Source: Macrosoma leucophasiata (Eukaryota > Arthropoda > Insecta > Lepidoptera > Hedylidae). Taken from it: a stretch of 64,000 nucleotides of DNA. A program made the position numbers and the translations under genes. Under the pieces are notes generated by a model. That model searched no databases. It saw only the letters and a list, made by a program, of their open reading frames with translations, and was not told where the DNA came from. This document shows positions 47,001 through 50,852 of the stretch, in pieces. Location of the stretch: contig JAWQUS010000022.1 in the NCBI GenBank assembly GCA_036365455.1, positions 2,480,001-2,544,000 of the forward strand, in the 5' to 3' direction. Position 1 is the stretch's first letter, and every line of letters begins with the position of its first letter.

Positions 47001-49908
47001 ATATATACCTAATTATAAAAATCAATTGCTGTTCGTTAGTCTCGCTAAAACTCGAGAGCGGCTGGACCGATTTGGCTAATTTTGGTTATGAATAAGAAAG
47101 GTAAGAAAATATGAAGGAATTGAAGGGAAATAGTAAAAACCACTATTTCATTTTCCCATACAAATAGTCCGTATCTATCAAACCTTTGACACATTATTTC
47201 ATTCTGAGGCAATACAAAGTTTGCGGAATCAACTAGTGTACAATAGAAATAGAGTTGCAGACAGTACAGACCCTTGAGGTACACCGGCATTTATTGCCAT
47301 TTGATCGGAGGAGCAGCCATCGGTAACTACTCTAAACGATCGTACCCTCAAAAAGTCTGCTATCCATAAACAAAAACCAGCAGGCAATCTATAAAAAGGA
47401 AGCTTACCCATAAGCCTATCGTGCCATGTTCTATCGAAAGCCTTCGAAATATCGAGTGAAACGGCCAAGGCAAATACAAAATATCTGTCAAGTCAATTTG
47501 AAAACCAAACAGGCTGTTCTTTCCCGGTGTCTAATATAATGACAACGTTGGTTTTTTGGAAAATTAATCTATTTATTAATATTATTGTGTGTACCTACTA
47601 GTATGTATTGCATTTATCGTTTTATTAAGTATGTTATTTTAATGGTTTTATGATCTGTATTATATCCGTATGTATGTACCATGTATAAGTATTAGTCAAT
47701 TATGCCCACTAAATTTGACATCCGTGGTTCACTCACCCTAAGGTTACTGTTGAAAACCAGCGTCAGGTACCTTGTATATGAAGGTACCTGAGATTTGCTG
47801 AACAGAACACCTTTTTGGCAGCCGCGAGACACATATTCCGTGAATATGTATTAATTTTAGATATTGTGTTGTCTTTTCTTTGTTACCTACGTTTTATGTC
47901 TGTTTTATGTGTCTCGCTGTGTGTCAAAATAAACAAATGTGTCTGAGTTTCTGTTTCTGAAAAATATTCAATGTACAGACACTCGATTTTTAATTTCTTT
48001 TTATATGTATTGATATATGATTCCATAATGACTTGGACATTTTAGTTCCGGAGAAATGACGTGATTTATGTTTAATTCAAACTAACACGTATTTGACCTC
48101 GTAATTTAAAGCAGGAATATTAACTGTGAATTTATTTTTTAAGTATTATGTTATGTCGCCCAAACAGACTGTTTGAGTTAGTATGTATGTATTAATGTAT
48201 CTTCACGATAGGTCCCTAACGGGGTAGGCAGAGAGTGTGGAGCGCTAGATATTCCGGTCCTGACACACCTCCCGTGCCTCTTTTTTTTATGTAATGGAAG
48301 TGGTAAACAAGCGTGCAGTTCACATTGATGTTAAGTGATGACTGCAGCCTTTTGACCTTTGTCTTTGTGTGGGTGTCTATACACCCACACAAAGACAAAG
48401 GTCAAAATGCGTATGCGTTACCACTCCTGAGGTCTAAGGTGTTATGCCTCTGTGCCGTAAATTACAGGGCCGTACATTACCACCTGACCGGAACACGATA
48501 GGGCTGAACACTACCATTTAGCGGTAAGTATATTAGGTAATGCGGTGGTGCCTACGCCCGCGAGCTCCGTCACTGAAGCCCTACCACCAGTAAACCTCAT
48601 CAAGCCTCATCTACCTTCATCATTCCCTTCATACATGCACGCCGATTCCTAATACTTTTGACCCCACCCTCAAACAGTACTCGATCTATTTGGTCGTGGT
48701 CAGTCTTGGTCTTCCCGGGCCTCTGCAACCATCCACATTCGCATTGTATATTCACTCCCTTATTAATTAACGTATTTTGGCTAAAGTGTTGCTAATCTCT
48801 CCTTTGTCTTTTTCTATCCTGCTCATTTGACAATAATACTGGCAACCCATTATACGTCCCACTGCTGGGCACGAGTCTCTCCCCTTTTTGGGGGTAGGCC
48901 TGGAGCTTACTCCACCACGCTGCTCCAATGCGGGTTGGTGGAGGTGGGTGGGTTAGTGGCCAACCCGCTGTCGGAGGCCTTACGGGCGGTTTGCGGCTTA
49001 ACGTGCCCTCCGAAGCACGGCAACGCGCATTTAATTTGCCACTAGACCCATCACACTACCCGACCGCGCCCGTAGTGCTTAACCGAGCAGATCGCTCACG
49101 ATCTACACCAGCCGCTGGGCCATGCGCGCTTCAATGACAGTGGAATTGACAAAGACAAAGCATTCTATAGCTAAAACGTATCTAATATACGTTTATGAAT
49201 AAGGGGATAAAAGGCTACACGAAACGGTATTCAGGTTCCGGCAGAAAGGGTGGGCGTGGCCTCGCGACGGATTGCCGCTTATTACAATCCGGTCGCAGTA
49301 CAAATACACGGGCCGCTCCGTTCGCCCTAATTAGGACCTAAACTCCCTAAATGTTATTACACTACCCTGACCCTTGCTATCGTACCCCGAATACCGTGCC
49401 GTGTAATAAGTCCTTTAGTCTTTCGCTCATTCTACATTATTATTACATGCCCGAACCATCGGAGCATGCATTTTTTATGTAATGGAAGTGGCAAATAAGC
49501 ATGCAGTTCACATTGATGTTAAGTGATGACTACAGCCTATAGACACCCACACAAAGACCAAGGTCAAAATGCAGATGCGTTACCTGAGGCCTAAGGTGTT
49601 ATGCCTCTGTGCCGGCAATTACAGGGCCGTACATTACCACCTGACTGGAACACGATAGTGCTGAACAGTACCTAATAACGCCCGCGAGCTCCGTCACTGG
49701 AGCTCTACCCCCAGTTAAGATTAAGTTTACACCGATGCTTTCATTTACGCAAAGCCTCTTTCTTACATCTTCATAACAAACGCGATCAGTATTTTTTCAA
49801 ATAATTTGATGACTTACCCGAACCGCCTGTGATGAATATCGTCTTTCCCTTGAAGTATTCAGGTATATCGGGAACATTATTGAAGTCTCTGTCTTCTAAG
49901 AACGGCAT
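16905..49908 (-). CDS. Fatty acyl-CoA reductase FAR-A
   Basis: NADPH-dependent reductase turning fatty acyl-CoA into fatty alcohol, normally on ER or peroxisome membranes. Exons in order: 49908-49818, 41992-41862, 35756-35669, 32858-32786, 30037-29947, 29305-29160, 28123-28014, 26418-26335, 25862-25754, 24457-24280, then 17702-17445 and 17010-16905. The nucleotide-binding motif TGGSGFMGK spans exons 1-2; VSTSYAN is in exon 6; the catalytic YxxxK is YVFTK in exon 7; the C-terminal FAR domain has QRRIYVAN and KYxLKE-like [11 protein letters not shown]; a hydrophobic helix ends it. Visible exons give about 488 residues against roughly 510-530 usual. Phases fit everywhere except between 24,280 and 17,702, where one short exon of 3n+2 length (about 25 residues before VKVQRRI) was not found. 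Otherwise no stop or frameshift. Substrate specificity (wax or pheromone) cannot be read from this. Confidence 0.9.
17053..17440 (+). mobile_element. SINE-A copy with 90-bp insertion
   Basis: Normal SINE-A from ACTGGTGGTAGAGCTCC to GACCTTT, then about 90 bp of unrelated AT-rich sequence, then the normal end from TTTGACCTCTGG to CATTACATAAAATAAAA. It fills most of the last FAR-A intron. Confidence 0.75.
17445..17702 (-). CDS. FAR-A penultimate exon (FAR_C domain)
   Basis: 258 nt. Begins with one base finishing a codon, then [19 protein letters not shown]..., includes [14 protein letters not shown] and [15 protein letters not shown]. It ends phase 2 before GTAATT. It has exactly the same length and phase as the FAR-B exon at 63,281-63,538; 42 of 86 residues agree by hand count. 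Confidence 0.92.
17768..17972 (+). repeat. Repeat C copy
   Basis: CACACCGCGGACACTCCGCC through GGGGAGGAGGTTGGGTGATG to GTGTCCGTTCTATA. It lies in a FAR-A intron and is followed at once by a SINE-A. Confidence 0.75.
17977..18267 (-). mobile_element. SINE-A full-length copy
   Basis: Reverse orientation, T-run at left, ends CTCTACCACCAGT. All landmarks are present. Confidence 0.85.
18511..18864 (+). mobile_element. SINE-5S near full-length copy
   Basis: Head GGTTGTGCAATACGGGCACG and GATGGTTGACCGCTAG, body GCTATCGACAGATAGCAG, tail GCCCAGCAGTGGGACG then TTGCCATTATTAT. Confidence 0.75.
18886..19425 (+). mobile_element. SINE-A carrying a 251-bp LINE segment
   Basis: The SINE runs 18,886-19,066, is interrupted by 19,067-19,317, and resumes with CTTGACCTCTGGTC to the tail near 19,425. 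The interrupting piece is identical to 20,851-21,101, the interior of the LINE nearby. It is in the same orientation, with no tail and no target duplication. Confidence 0.8.
19426..20281. mobile_element. LINE 3' remnant and AT-rich sequence
   Basis: Around 19,640-19,790 one frame reads [20 protein letters not shown], like LINE C-termini. At 19,787 stands CTAGCGGCCCGCCCCGGC, a Helitron-3'-end-like word. A degenerate AAGAT repeat lies at 19,966-19,997. No FAR exon was found here. Confidence 0.4.
20282..20428. repeat. Repeat F, left part
   Basis: Matches 16,005-16,140. The right part resumes at 23,391 after the LINE. TATGA borders the LINE at both ends and may be a 5-bp duplication. Confidence 0.6.
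20429..23388 (+). mobile_element. CR1/Jockey-like LINE, 5'-truncated, broken
   Basis: Remains of one endonuclease/reverse transcriptase ORF: IIMGDFN (endonuclease) near 20,630; [28 protein letters not shown] and YADDLQIY (reverse transcriptase) at 21,840-22,240; and the C-terminal AVRLWNSLP near 23,010. It ends with AATAAAGAG plus an (ACTT)n tail, as in CR1-type elements. The ORF is broken by a frameshift near 20,770, a stop at about 21,307, more shifts near 21,570, and an inverted duplication at 22,434-22,498. It sits in the FAR-A intron on the opposite strand. Confidence 0.85.
22434..22498. repeat. Perfect 28-bp hairpin inside the LINE
   Basis: The arms at 22,434-22,461 and 22,471-22,498 are exact reverse complements with a 9-nt loop. 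The right arm restores the normal reading [11 protein letters not shown], so the left arm is the inserted copy. It breaks the ORF. Confidence 0.9.
23391..23640. repeat. Repeat F right part, related to repeat E
   Basis: Contains CTCCAGTAAAGTGATGG, GAAGTTTTGGAGGCAACATG and CTTTTCCGCGTTCCCGCC, shared with 16,140 and loosely with 1-322. Confidence 0.5.
23690..23960 (-). repeat. Repeat D copy
   Basis: On the - strand it matches 41,330-41,570 closely (CACTACATTAAGGCGCCAAC, GGGCCGCGGCCCGCCAGGCG). The word GGCGCCAAC recalls an LTR-element primer-binding site, but no LTR was demonstrated. Confidence 0.6.
24041..24232. mobile_element. Head-to-head SINE-A foldback
   Basis: A + strand SINE-A head (24,041-24,093) is fused to a - strand SINE-A (24,094-24,232). 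The outer 50 bp form an imperfect inverted repeat. Confidence 0.75.
24280..24457 (-). CDS. FAR-A coding exon 10
   Basis: Encodes [20 protein letters not shown]...[18 protein letters not shown] and ends KLIYNFA in phase 0 before GTAAAA. The family would continue with a short PA...GxKP segment, which was not found downstream. Confidence 0.9.
24556..24864 (-). mobile_element. SINE-B full-length copy
   Basis: Reverse copy ending in the tRNA-like head CCTAATGGTAGCAGG/GGGTTCGATTCCCGGG (read on the - strand). Confidence 0.8.
24868..25727. mobile_element. Element Q end with nested MITE-H
   Basis: Element Q sequence (TATACTTGTGCCAAATTTCA at left, GGTTCCTTGTTTACTACGG at right) is split by MITE-H at about 24,928-25,661. 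MITE-H is itself split by a GGGGTAGGCAGAGAG repeat (about 25,042-25,190) and by SINE-A (25,231-25,528). Confidence 0.7.
25231..25528 (+). mobile_element. SINE-A copy inside MITE-H
   Basis: Full-length copy starting TTTTTACTGGTGGTAGAG and ending CACTTCCAATACTAAAATAA, with MITE-H words GTTATAGGTGAGAG and TAGACGATTTTTG on its sides. Confidence 0.8.
25754..25862 (-). CDS. FAR-A coding exon 9
   Basis: Encodes [20 protein letters not shown] then [16 protein letters not shown], the conserved IPVDxVxN segment of FARs. Phase 1 in, 2 out. Donor GTAAGT. Confidence 0.93.
25985..26250 (+). mobile_element. SINE-A copy with internal deletion
   Basis: ACTGGTGGTAGAACTC to CTTGTTTGCCACTTTCAAG. It lacks about 25 bp around the TAATTTCCGGCACAGAGG block. 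Confidence 0.8.
26335..26418 (-). CDS. FAR-A coding exon 8
   Basis: 84 nt encoding [20 protein letters not shown] and GILVASGK, the family motif EPxPGWIxNxxGPTG. Acceptor TTCATTCCAG, donor GTATGT. Confidence 0.92.
26461..26671 (+). mobile_element. SINE-5S, 5'-truncated
   Basis: Begins at TTGCTATCGATAGATAGCAG and continues to the tail (CCAGCAGTAGGACG, CATTATCATTATA); the 5S-like head is missing. Confidence 0.7.
26934..27233 (+). mobile_element. SINE-5S copy
   Basis: Starts within the head (CTACTCGGTTAAGCGATACG, GATGGGTGACCGCTAG) and ends TTGCCATTATTATTATTATG. Confidence 0.75.
27259..27567 (-). mobile_element. SINE-B full-length copy
   Basis: Reverse copy with the tail at left (AACTCCGAAGGGGTAGACAG) and the tRNA-like head at right (GGGAATCGAACCCAGG, CGCTACTGAGGCAG). 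Confidence 0.8.
27748..27970 (+). repeat. Repeat C copy near FAR-A exon 7
   Basis: ACACCGTGGGCACTCCGCC through GGGAGGAGGTTGGGTGAG to TATTATTACATATTCTC. It ends 43 bp from the exon on the opposite strand. Confidence 0.7.
28014..28123 (-). CDS. FAR-A coding exon 7 (catalytic YxxxK)
   Basis: Encodes [20 protein letters not shown] then [17 protein letters not shown] and K of YVFTK are the catalytic pair of the short-chain dehydrogenase type. Phase 2 in, 1 out. Donor GTAAGA. Confidence 0.95.
28147..28400 (-). repeat. Minisatellite of about 32-bp units from a SINE-T tail
   Basis: About eight imperfect units carrying CGCTTACACTCAC followed by a variable half (AGCCCCACACTAGGCATA or ATTCCCACATTAGGCTTA). 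The unit equals the 3' end of SINE-T (GTGGGGCTGTGAGTGTAAGCG reversed), which continues at 28,380-28,545. Confidence 0.85.
28380..28556 (-). mobile_element. SINE-T copy, diverged head
   Basis: Reverse copy with CACAAACACCCAGACCCGAA and, at right, a worn tRNA-like head (GGAATTGAAACC). Its tail is the source of the adjacent minisatellite. Confidence 0.65.
28628..28919 (-). mobile_element. SINE-A full-length copy
   Basis: T-run, GCAAACAAGCATGCAGTTCA, and so on to CTCTACCACCAGT. Confidence 0.85.
28991..29134. mobile_element. MITE-K copy
   Basis: Ends GGCCAAATACTCAAACGTCA and TGACGTTTGAGTATTTGG, as at 10,079. It lies just 3' of FAR-A exon 6. Confidence 0.7.
29160..29305 (-). CDS. FAR-A coding exon 6
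   Basis: Encodes [20 protein letters not shown] and ends DESLKVLTP with phase 2. VSTxYxN and EEVxYP are FAR hallmarks. Acceptor TTTTATTCCAG, donor GTGAGT. Confidence 0.94.
29371..29512. mobile_element. SINE-A tail-to-tail foldback
   Basis: A - strand SINE-A tail (29,371-29,462) meets a + strand tail fragment (CTGCATGCTTGTTTGCC to CATTACATAGAAAAAGG). Confidence 0.65.
29513..29946 (-). mobile_element. LINE 3'-end fragment and intron
   Basis: 29,578-29,670 reads on the - strand as a LINE tail (GCTACTTAGCATTAAGTCCG and TAAATAAATAAATAA). A similar end lies at 38,985-39,060 (+). The remainder is plain intron. Confidence 0.5.
29947..30037 (-). CDS. FAR-A coding exon 5
   Basis: Encodes [20 protein letters not shown] and [11 protein letters not shown], the VRFDxxL...NxxGT segment of FARs. 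Acceptor ATTCTTTGCAG, donor GTAACT. Confidence 0.94.
30057..30376 (-). mobile_element. SINE-5S copy
   Basis: Reverse copy, tail at left (AATAATAATGGAAACCC) and head at right, ending CATGCGCGCTTCA. The head is partly decayed. Confidence 0.7.
30414..30688 (+). mobile_element. SINE-A copy, diverged
   Basis: ACTGGTGGTAGAGCTC to TGCCACCTT, with older-subfamily spellings (CCGTAATAACTATCACAGAG). Confidence 0.75.
30894..31060 (+). mobile_element. Penelope-like/foldback relative, diverged
   Basis: Contains GAAAAGCGACCGAAACGTCG, then a region corresponding to CGCGAGA...AATCC of the 38.16-kb element. It is in an intron of FAR-A. Confidence 0.5.
31141..32603 (+). mobile_element. TIR element N filled with a LINE ORF1 segment
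   Basis: Ends TATTACACGGCACGGTATTC and CCTGAATACCGTGTCGTG match the short copies at 10,009 and 49,216. Instead of the usual interior it holds a 5' LINE segment (about 31,250-32,440), followed by the right arm of MITE-L (32,447-32,503). Confidence 0.65.
31343..32474 (+). pseudogene. LINE ORF1: PHD finger plus coiled coil, broken
   Basis: Starts [15 protein letters not shown], then an in-frame TGA at 31,388, then [16 protein letters not shown]...[10 protein letters not shown]. The spacing of C and H fits a PHD finger. A coiled coil rich in E, K and L follows (about 31,660-31,900). The frame shifts at an A-run near 32,036 and goes on as KKSETAAIP...[25 protein letters not shown], then ends at the junction. 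PHD-type ORF1 proteins are known from lepidopteran LINEs; nucleic-acid binding is inferred. No reverse transcriptase follows. Confidence 0.7.
32786..32858 (-). CDS. FAR-A coding exon 4
   Basis: 73 nt encoding [20 protein letters not shown] and AASV, matching GLSxxDRxxLxxxVxIxFHxAAxV of FARs. Phase 1 in, 2 out. Donor GTAAGT. Confidence 0.93.
32925..33200 (+). mobile_element. SINE-A full-length copy
   Basis: ACTGGTGATAGAGCTCC to CACCTTCATTACGTAAAAA. Confidence 0.85.
33203..33300 (-). mobile_element. RTE-like LINE tail fragment
   Basis: CATCATCATT then CTACTGTTGAACCAAAGCC, similar to 12,624-12,771. Confidence 0.45.
33331..33539. mobile_element. MITE-L, about 80-bp TIRs, 7-bp TSD
   Basis: The outer 80 bp at each end are near-perfect inverted repeats starting CACAGTACAAATATGAACAG. 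CCTTAGT stands on both sides. It could form a long hairpin if transcribed. Confidence 0.8.
33541..33860 (+). mobile_element. LINE-like 3' end and GGGGTAGGCAGAG repeat
   Basis: 33,640-33,737 ends AATAAAGTTTTTCTATTC with (TTCTA)n, a LINE-type tail. 33,766-33,850 matches pieces at 25,045 and 48,198 (AACGGGGTAGGCAGAGAGTG). Confidence 0.5.
34024..34265. mobile_element. MITE-M, identical to 60,177-60,418
   Basis: 242 bp from TATAGGTCGCGCC to GGCGCGACCTATA with inverted ends continuing to the AAAAAGAACGCTGG block. I found no difference from the copy 26 kb away. The flanking duplication is either TA or TATA within the ends. Confidence 0.85.
34346..34632 (+). mobile_element. SINE-A full-length copy
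   Basis: GGTGGTAGAGCTCC to CACGACATAAAAAAAAAAA. It differs little from the commonest spelling and so may be young. Confidence 0.85.
34640..34990. mobile_element. Foldback DNA repeat G, tandem partial copies
   Basis: Two units in a row (34,640-34,807; 34,808-34,990) with GGTTCCCAAACTATTT at the left and ACTTTGGGAATCAC at the far right, complementary in part. TTCCCAAA ends are frequent in hAT elements. More copies are at 35,830-35,990 and 62,396-62,704. Confidence 0.6.
35040..35340 (-). mobile_element. LINE reverse-transcriptase C-terminal fragment
   Basis: On the - strand it reads LAIHNAVL...[13 protein letters not shown], the RTE-type C-terminal region after the polymerase. It has stops and no 3' end. 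Confidence 0.5.
35347..35641 (-). mobile_element. SINE-A full-length copy
   Basis: T-rich tail at left, ends CTCTACCACCAGTAAAA. It lies 28 bp from FAR-A exon 3. Confidence 0.85.
35669..35756 (-). CDS. FAR-A coding exon 3
   Basis: 88 nt encoding [20 protein letters not shown] and VGDCSEIGL, matching the FxxLRxxxP...xxGD segment. Phase 0 in, 1 out. Donor GTATGT. Confidence 0.93.
35830..35990. mobile_element. Repeat G copy
   Basis: GAGGTTCCCGAACTATTT to ACTTTGGGAATCACTG, a shorter version of the 34.64-kb element. Confidence 0.6.
36112..36368. mobile_element. Old SINE-A pieces, opposed
   Basis: A - strand fragment (36,118-36,180) and a + strand tail (36,262-36,368), both with older-subfamily spellings. 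Confidence 0.5.
36373..36596. mobile_element. Small TIR element with a MITE-H end
   Basis: GGGTCATAGCTCACTA at left and TAGTGATCTATGACCC at right are complementary but for one base. The interior holds the right arm of MITE-H (CTACTCCCCTCCGGTCCGCC to GTTGCTCTATG). Confidence 0.5.
36639..36962 (-). mobile_element. SINE-B copy with small insertion
   Basis: Tail at left, tRNA-like head at right. It has about 20 extra bases after TACCCAGG. Confidence 0.75.
37189..37468 (+). mobile_element. SINE-A full-length copy
   Basis: ACTGGTGGTAGAGCTCC to CACTTAAATTACTTTAAAAAAA. Confidence 0.85.
37469..38149. other. AT-rich FAR-A intron, nothing recognised
   Basis: No exon or repeat with a partner was seen here. 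Confidence 0.35.
38162..38454 (+). mobile_element. Penelope-like foldback with 76-bp arms
   Basis: The arms 38,162-38,237 and 38,353-38,428 are exact reverse complements. AATGTGTCAAAG is duplicated at 38,150-38,161 and 38,455-38,466, so the insert is 293 bp. Each arm holds GCGACCGAAACGTCGGG; upstream of the right one stands CCCGTGACCACGGTAGCTGG. Long target duplications, inverted partial copies and a GAAACGTC word are seen in Penelope-like elements, but no ORF is present. It sits inside a Helitron-like repeat. Confidence 0.65.
38467..38690 (-). mobile_element. Helitron-like fragment
   Basis: Shares GTTAGTCTCGCTAAAACTCG and GACCGATTTGGC words (on the - strand) with 47,015-47,235. Such blocks accompany CTAG-ended Helitrons in Lepidoptera. 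The left remainder lies before 38,150. Confidence 0.4.
38770..38806. repeat. (TA)n microsatellite
   Basis: Run of TA dinucleotides between CCGTATG and CGTAGG. Confidence 0.8.
38807..39361 (+). mobile_element. LINE-like tail and unclassified repeat
   Basis: 38,985-39,060 resembles a LINE 3' end (GGTAGAGAATGCTACC, TTAATAAATAAATAA). The following frame [20 protein letters not shown]...[12 protein letters not shown] resembles LINE-borne peptides but carries no diagnostic motif. Confidence 0.35.
39362..40192 (-). mobile_element. SINE-A split by an R1-like LINE
   Basis: A reversed SINE-A (39,362-39,441 and 40,135-40,192) is interrupted by 693 bp flanked by GGTAATGCGGTGGT at 39,428-39,441 and 40,135-40,148, an exact 14-bp duplication. 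Confidence 0.8.
39442..40134 (+). mobile_element. R1-like LINE 3' region, 5'-truncated
   Basis: GC-rich, unlike its surroundings. It holds a 99-bp tandem repeat (GGGGAAGAGGTGTATGGGTA at 39,591 and 39,690) and ends GAGTCCCACATAACCC...TTCCCCTGGTTG plus A-tail, a style seen in R1-clade LINEs of Lepidoptera. No intact ORF. Confidence 0.6.
40193..40337. other. Intron, nothing recognised
   Basis: AT-rich spacer before the palindromic tRNA-like block. Confidence 0.35.
40338..40480. repeat. 23-bp palindromic arms around a tRNA-like block
   Basis: ATATTTTATTTAAAGAAAAA (extended to 23 bp) at 40,338-40,360 is exactly complementary to 40,458-40,480. Confidence 0.85.
40374..40447 (-). tRNA. tRNA-like sequence, probably pseudo
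   Basis: 74 nt. Acceptor arms ACTTCAG/CTGAAAT (one mismatch), D-arm GCTC/GAGC, T-arm GCGAG-TTCGAGT-CTCGC perfect. The anticodon arm fits best as CTGGA-CTAGATT-CCCAG with one mismatch, giving AGA, but there is no long variable arm as a serine tRNA needs. It is therefore more likely a tRNA relic or SINE head than a working gene. Confidence 0.4.
40481..41014. other. FAR-A intron, nothing recognised
   Basis: AT-rich; GCAACCGGACCTTAATAATA near 40,849 resembles 37,853, suggesting a shared old repeat. Confidence 0.35.
41015..41832. mobile_element. Element Q copy with repeat D inserted
   Basis: Left part 41,015-41,328 and right part about 41,600-41,832 match 13,150-13,855. Repeat D (about 41,329-41,590) lies between. 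Confidence 0.65.
41862..41992 (-). CDS. FAR-A coding exon 2
   Basis: Completes the glycine begun in exon 1 and encodes [20 protein letters not shown] then [16 protein letters not shown], the GFxGKxLxEKLL...IYLLxRxKKG core of FARs. Acceptor TTCTCTTCCAG, donor GTAAGT. Confidence 0.95.
42037..42135 (-). mobile_element. SINE-A 5' fragment
   Basis: Reverse piece GAGCTGAACACTACC to GCTCTTCCACCAGT. Confidence 0.7.
42140..42276 (-). mobile_element. MITE-H fragment
   Basis: ACTTTAACAAAGTACATAAA, GACAGAGGGGAAAGCCTGCA and CCGCGGCCGGTTG to CTCTATG. Only one end is present. Confidence 0.6.
42410..42610 (+). mobile_element. Jockey-like LINE 3' piece, inverted twin at 46.4 kb
   Basis: GGAGATGTTGCAAAAATATA and GGACCTCCGGCCATGTATTG to GGCGGGCGATGTCATTTTGA. 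The complement lies at 46,434-46,640, where it follows a reverse-transcriptase ORF. Confidence 0.6.
42611..43008. other. FAR-A intron 1, nothing recognised
   Basis: No exon or repeat was identified in this AT-rich stretch. Confidence 0.35.
43009..43322 (+). mobile_element. SINE-A full copy behind a SINE-A scrap
   Basis: GTAGGCACCACCGCATTACC (43,009-43,031) precedes a complete copy from ACTGGTGGTAGAGCTCC to CATAAAAAAAAAAAA. Confidence 0.85.
43541..43876 (-). mobile_element. SINE-B copy
   Basis: Reverse copy with about 30 extra bases near CGACACAGTAGATAG. The head at right ends CTACCGAGGCAG. Confidence 0.8.
43877..44406 (+). mobile_element. Intron with a Helitron-like 3' end
   Basis: At 44,316-44,346 stands CGCGGGCGAAGCCGCG followed by GGCAATAGCTAG. 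A GC hairpin shortly before CTAG is the signature of a Helitron 3' end. The 5' end was not located. Confidence 0.45.
44407..44732 (-). mobile_element. SINE-A full-length copy, long poly(T)
   Basis: About 21 T at the left, then the complete reversed body to CTCTACCACCAGTAAAA, with a small duplication of GTAATG near 44,665. Confidence 0.85.
44733..45230. other. FAR-A intron 1 with a MITE-H scrap
   Basis: 44,897-44,950 has GGCGACAGGTATAGGCCCAT and TGGTCTTGTACTT of MITE-H. Nothing else was recognised. Confidence 0.4.
45231..45495. mobile_element. Opposed SINE-A pair
   Basis: A + strand 5' half (45,231-45,345) runs into a - strand tail half (about 45,350-45,495) of older spelling. Confidence 0.65.
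45496..46433. other. FAR-A intron 1, no gene seen
   Basis: No exon, repeat partner or RNA gene was recognised. Confidence 0.35.
46434..47470 (-). mobile_element. Jockey-like LINE fragment, interrupted
   Basis: On the - strand [20 protein letters not shown] and [18 protein letters not shown] (reverse transcriptase) at 47,229-47,468, then [18 protein letters not shown] and [10 protein letters not shown] at 46,600-46,880, then a 3' end. A Helitron-like insert (about 47,010-47,235) splits it. Confidence 0.75.
47010..47235 (+). mobile_element. Helitron-like fragment in the LINE
   Basis: ATCAATTGCTGTTCGTTAGT, CTCGAGAGCGGCTGGACC and CAAACCTTTGACACATTATT, shared (inverted) with 38.13-38.69 kb. Ends are uncertain. 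Confidence 0.45.
47471..48197. other. FAR-A intron 1, nothing recognised
   Basis: No exon or repeat was called. Confidence 0.35.
48281..48593 (-). mobile_element. SINE-A with a perfect internal hairpin
   Basis: Normal reversed copy, except that CTATAG at the CTGCAGCC site is replaced by an inverted duplication (48,350-48,407). Confidence 0.85.
48350..48407. repeat. 27-bp perfect hairpin in SINE-A
   Basis: The arms 48,350-48,376 and 48,381-48,407 are exact complements with the loop CTAT. The right arm is normal SINE sequence; the left is its inverted copy. Confidence 0.9.
48766..49212. mobile_element. MITE-J split by SINE-5S
   Basis: Left part CGTATTTTGGCTAAAGTGTT to TCATTTGACAAT; right part GACAAAGACAAAGCATTC to ACGTTTATGAATAAGGGG. 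SINE-5S (48,834-49,135) lies between. Confidence 0.7.
48834..49135 (-). mobile_element. SINE-5S copy in MITE-J
   Basis: Tail at left (GGCAACCCATTATACGTCCC), head at right ending CATGCGCGCTTCA. It has an internal deletion around the TATCGATAG block. Confidence 0.75.
49216..49409. mobile_element. Element N, short copy
   Basis: TACACGAAACGGTATTCAGG at left and CCCGAATACCGTGCCGTGTA at right. No inner MITEs. Confidence 0.7.
49472..49720 (-). mobile_element. SINE-A copy, internally deleted
   Basis: Reversed body that jumps from GCTGAACAGTACCTAATA straight to CGCCCGCGAGCTCCGTC. Confidence 0.8.
49818..49908 (-). CDS. FAR-A first coding exon (start codon)
   Basis: ATG at 49,908-49,906, then [20 protein letters not shown] and [10 protein letters not shown], splitting the next glycine codon before GTAAGT. 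The sequence [17 protein letters not shown] is the usual FAR N-terminus, which fixes the start. An acceptor-like TTGACAG eight bases upstream suggests a 5'-UTR intron, so the promoter is not located. Confidence 0.92.
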
Positions 49909-50015
49909 CTTTGATACTGTCAACAAATATATAAACATTGTAAGCAGTGCCGGATAAACATACAGTCACACACCACACAGATACATCGTCCGCGCCGGCG
50001 CCGACGAGGTCCCAG

Positions 50016-50487
50016 ATTTCCCTAGAGCAACGCGGCCCACCGGTCGCGGCGGACTGGAGGGGAGTAGCCATAGCGTGTATTACGGATACAAAATAGTCTG
50101 TTATTTTTTGCGGGGGGAAATGCGTGCGACACTCACGCACACTACAAAAACGAAACTCACACCTTGACTTTAACAAAATACAGAAACAATTTCACGCACA
50201 CATTTAAATAATTAAAAAAAATAAAATAAAATTCATTTAATTCCACCCATATTCAAATTAAAATTACAATACTGTTAAACTTAAAAAAATAAATCATAAA
50301 GTAAGTTACATGTCAAATTAAATAAAAATCAAATAAATATACACAAAAGTCAATTAAATCAACAATTATAAAAAAGGAATAATCATGATAATGACAAATT
50401 AACTAGGCGACAGGCGTTAGATCATTTGGTCTTGTACTTTGACAGTGGGGAAAGCCTGCATATGGCTACTCCCCTCCGTGTTGCTCT
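50016..50487 (-). mobile_element. MITE-H with AT-rich insertion
   Basis: CTAGAGCAACGCGGCCCACC at left, ACTCCCCTCCGTGTTGCTCT at right, split at about 50,203-50,405 by an AT-rich block of unknown type. Confidence 0.65.
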
Positions 50488-50839
50488 TTGCATATCTCTC
50501 ACGGCCAGCGCACGTTATTCCGTGCGCAGGCTAAGTCCGTCACTAGATTTAACCCCCCCTGGCACACACCCTAAGCCGAGAACCGTACCTCGTTCGGAGG
50601 TGCCCTTAGGCTCGTCGCCACCCTCTCCCCACGCAGTGGGCAATACAGTGCGGCCGCAAGGCACTCGCGCTGAAGTGCCAACTACGTTAATCCAGGCCGA
50701 GCTCCCAATAGGAGCTACGCGCCTCACATGTCCGGTTACGCTGTAGAGGCATTTTGCCAACAGTAATACTGTCCATTCGAAAAAAAACCGTATATGAAGC
50801 CGTAGCAATTGTGACCATGGGGCTCTAGAGTTACATTGC
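50488..50839. repeat. GC-rich stretch and hAT-MITE remains
   Basis: 50,500-50,750 is GC-rich with no recognised domain. From about 50,795 it matches the interior of the 3,417-bp MITE (GGGGCTCTAGAGTTACATTG). Confidence 0.4.
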
Positions 50840-50852
50840 CTACTGAAATTTA

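Larger units (their letters stand above)
48198..48775. mobile_element. GGGGTAGGCAGAG repeat split by SINE-A
   Basis: 48,198-48,280 and about 48,594-48,775 belong together (compare 25,045-25,190) and flank a reversed SINE-A at 48,281-48,593. Confidence 0.55.

Noticed and set aside
50426..50808. Open frames of about 100 codons on both strands
   Set aside because: GC-rich patch joining two MITE remnants; no similarity to a known domain.
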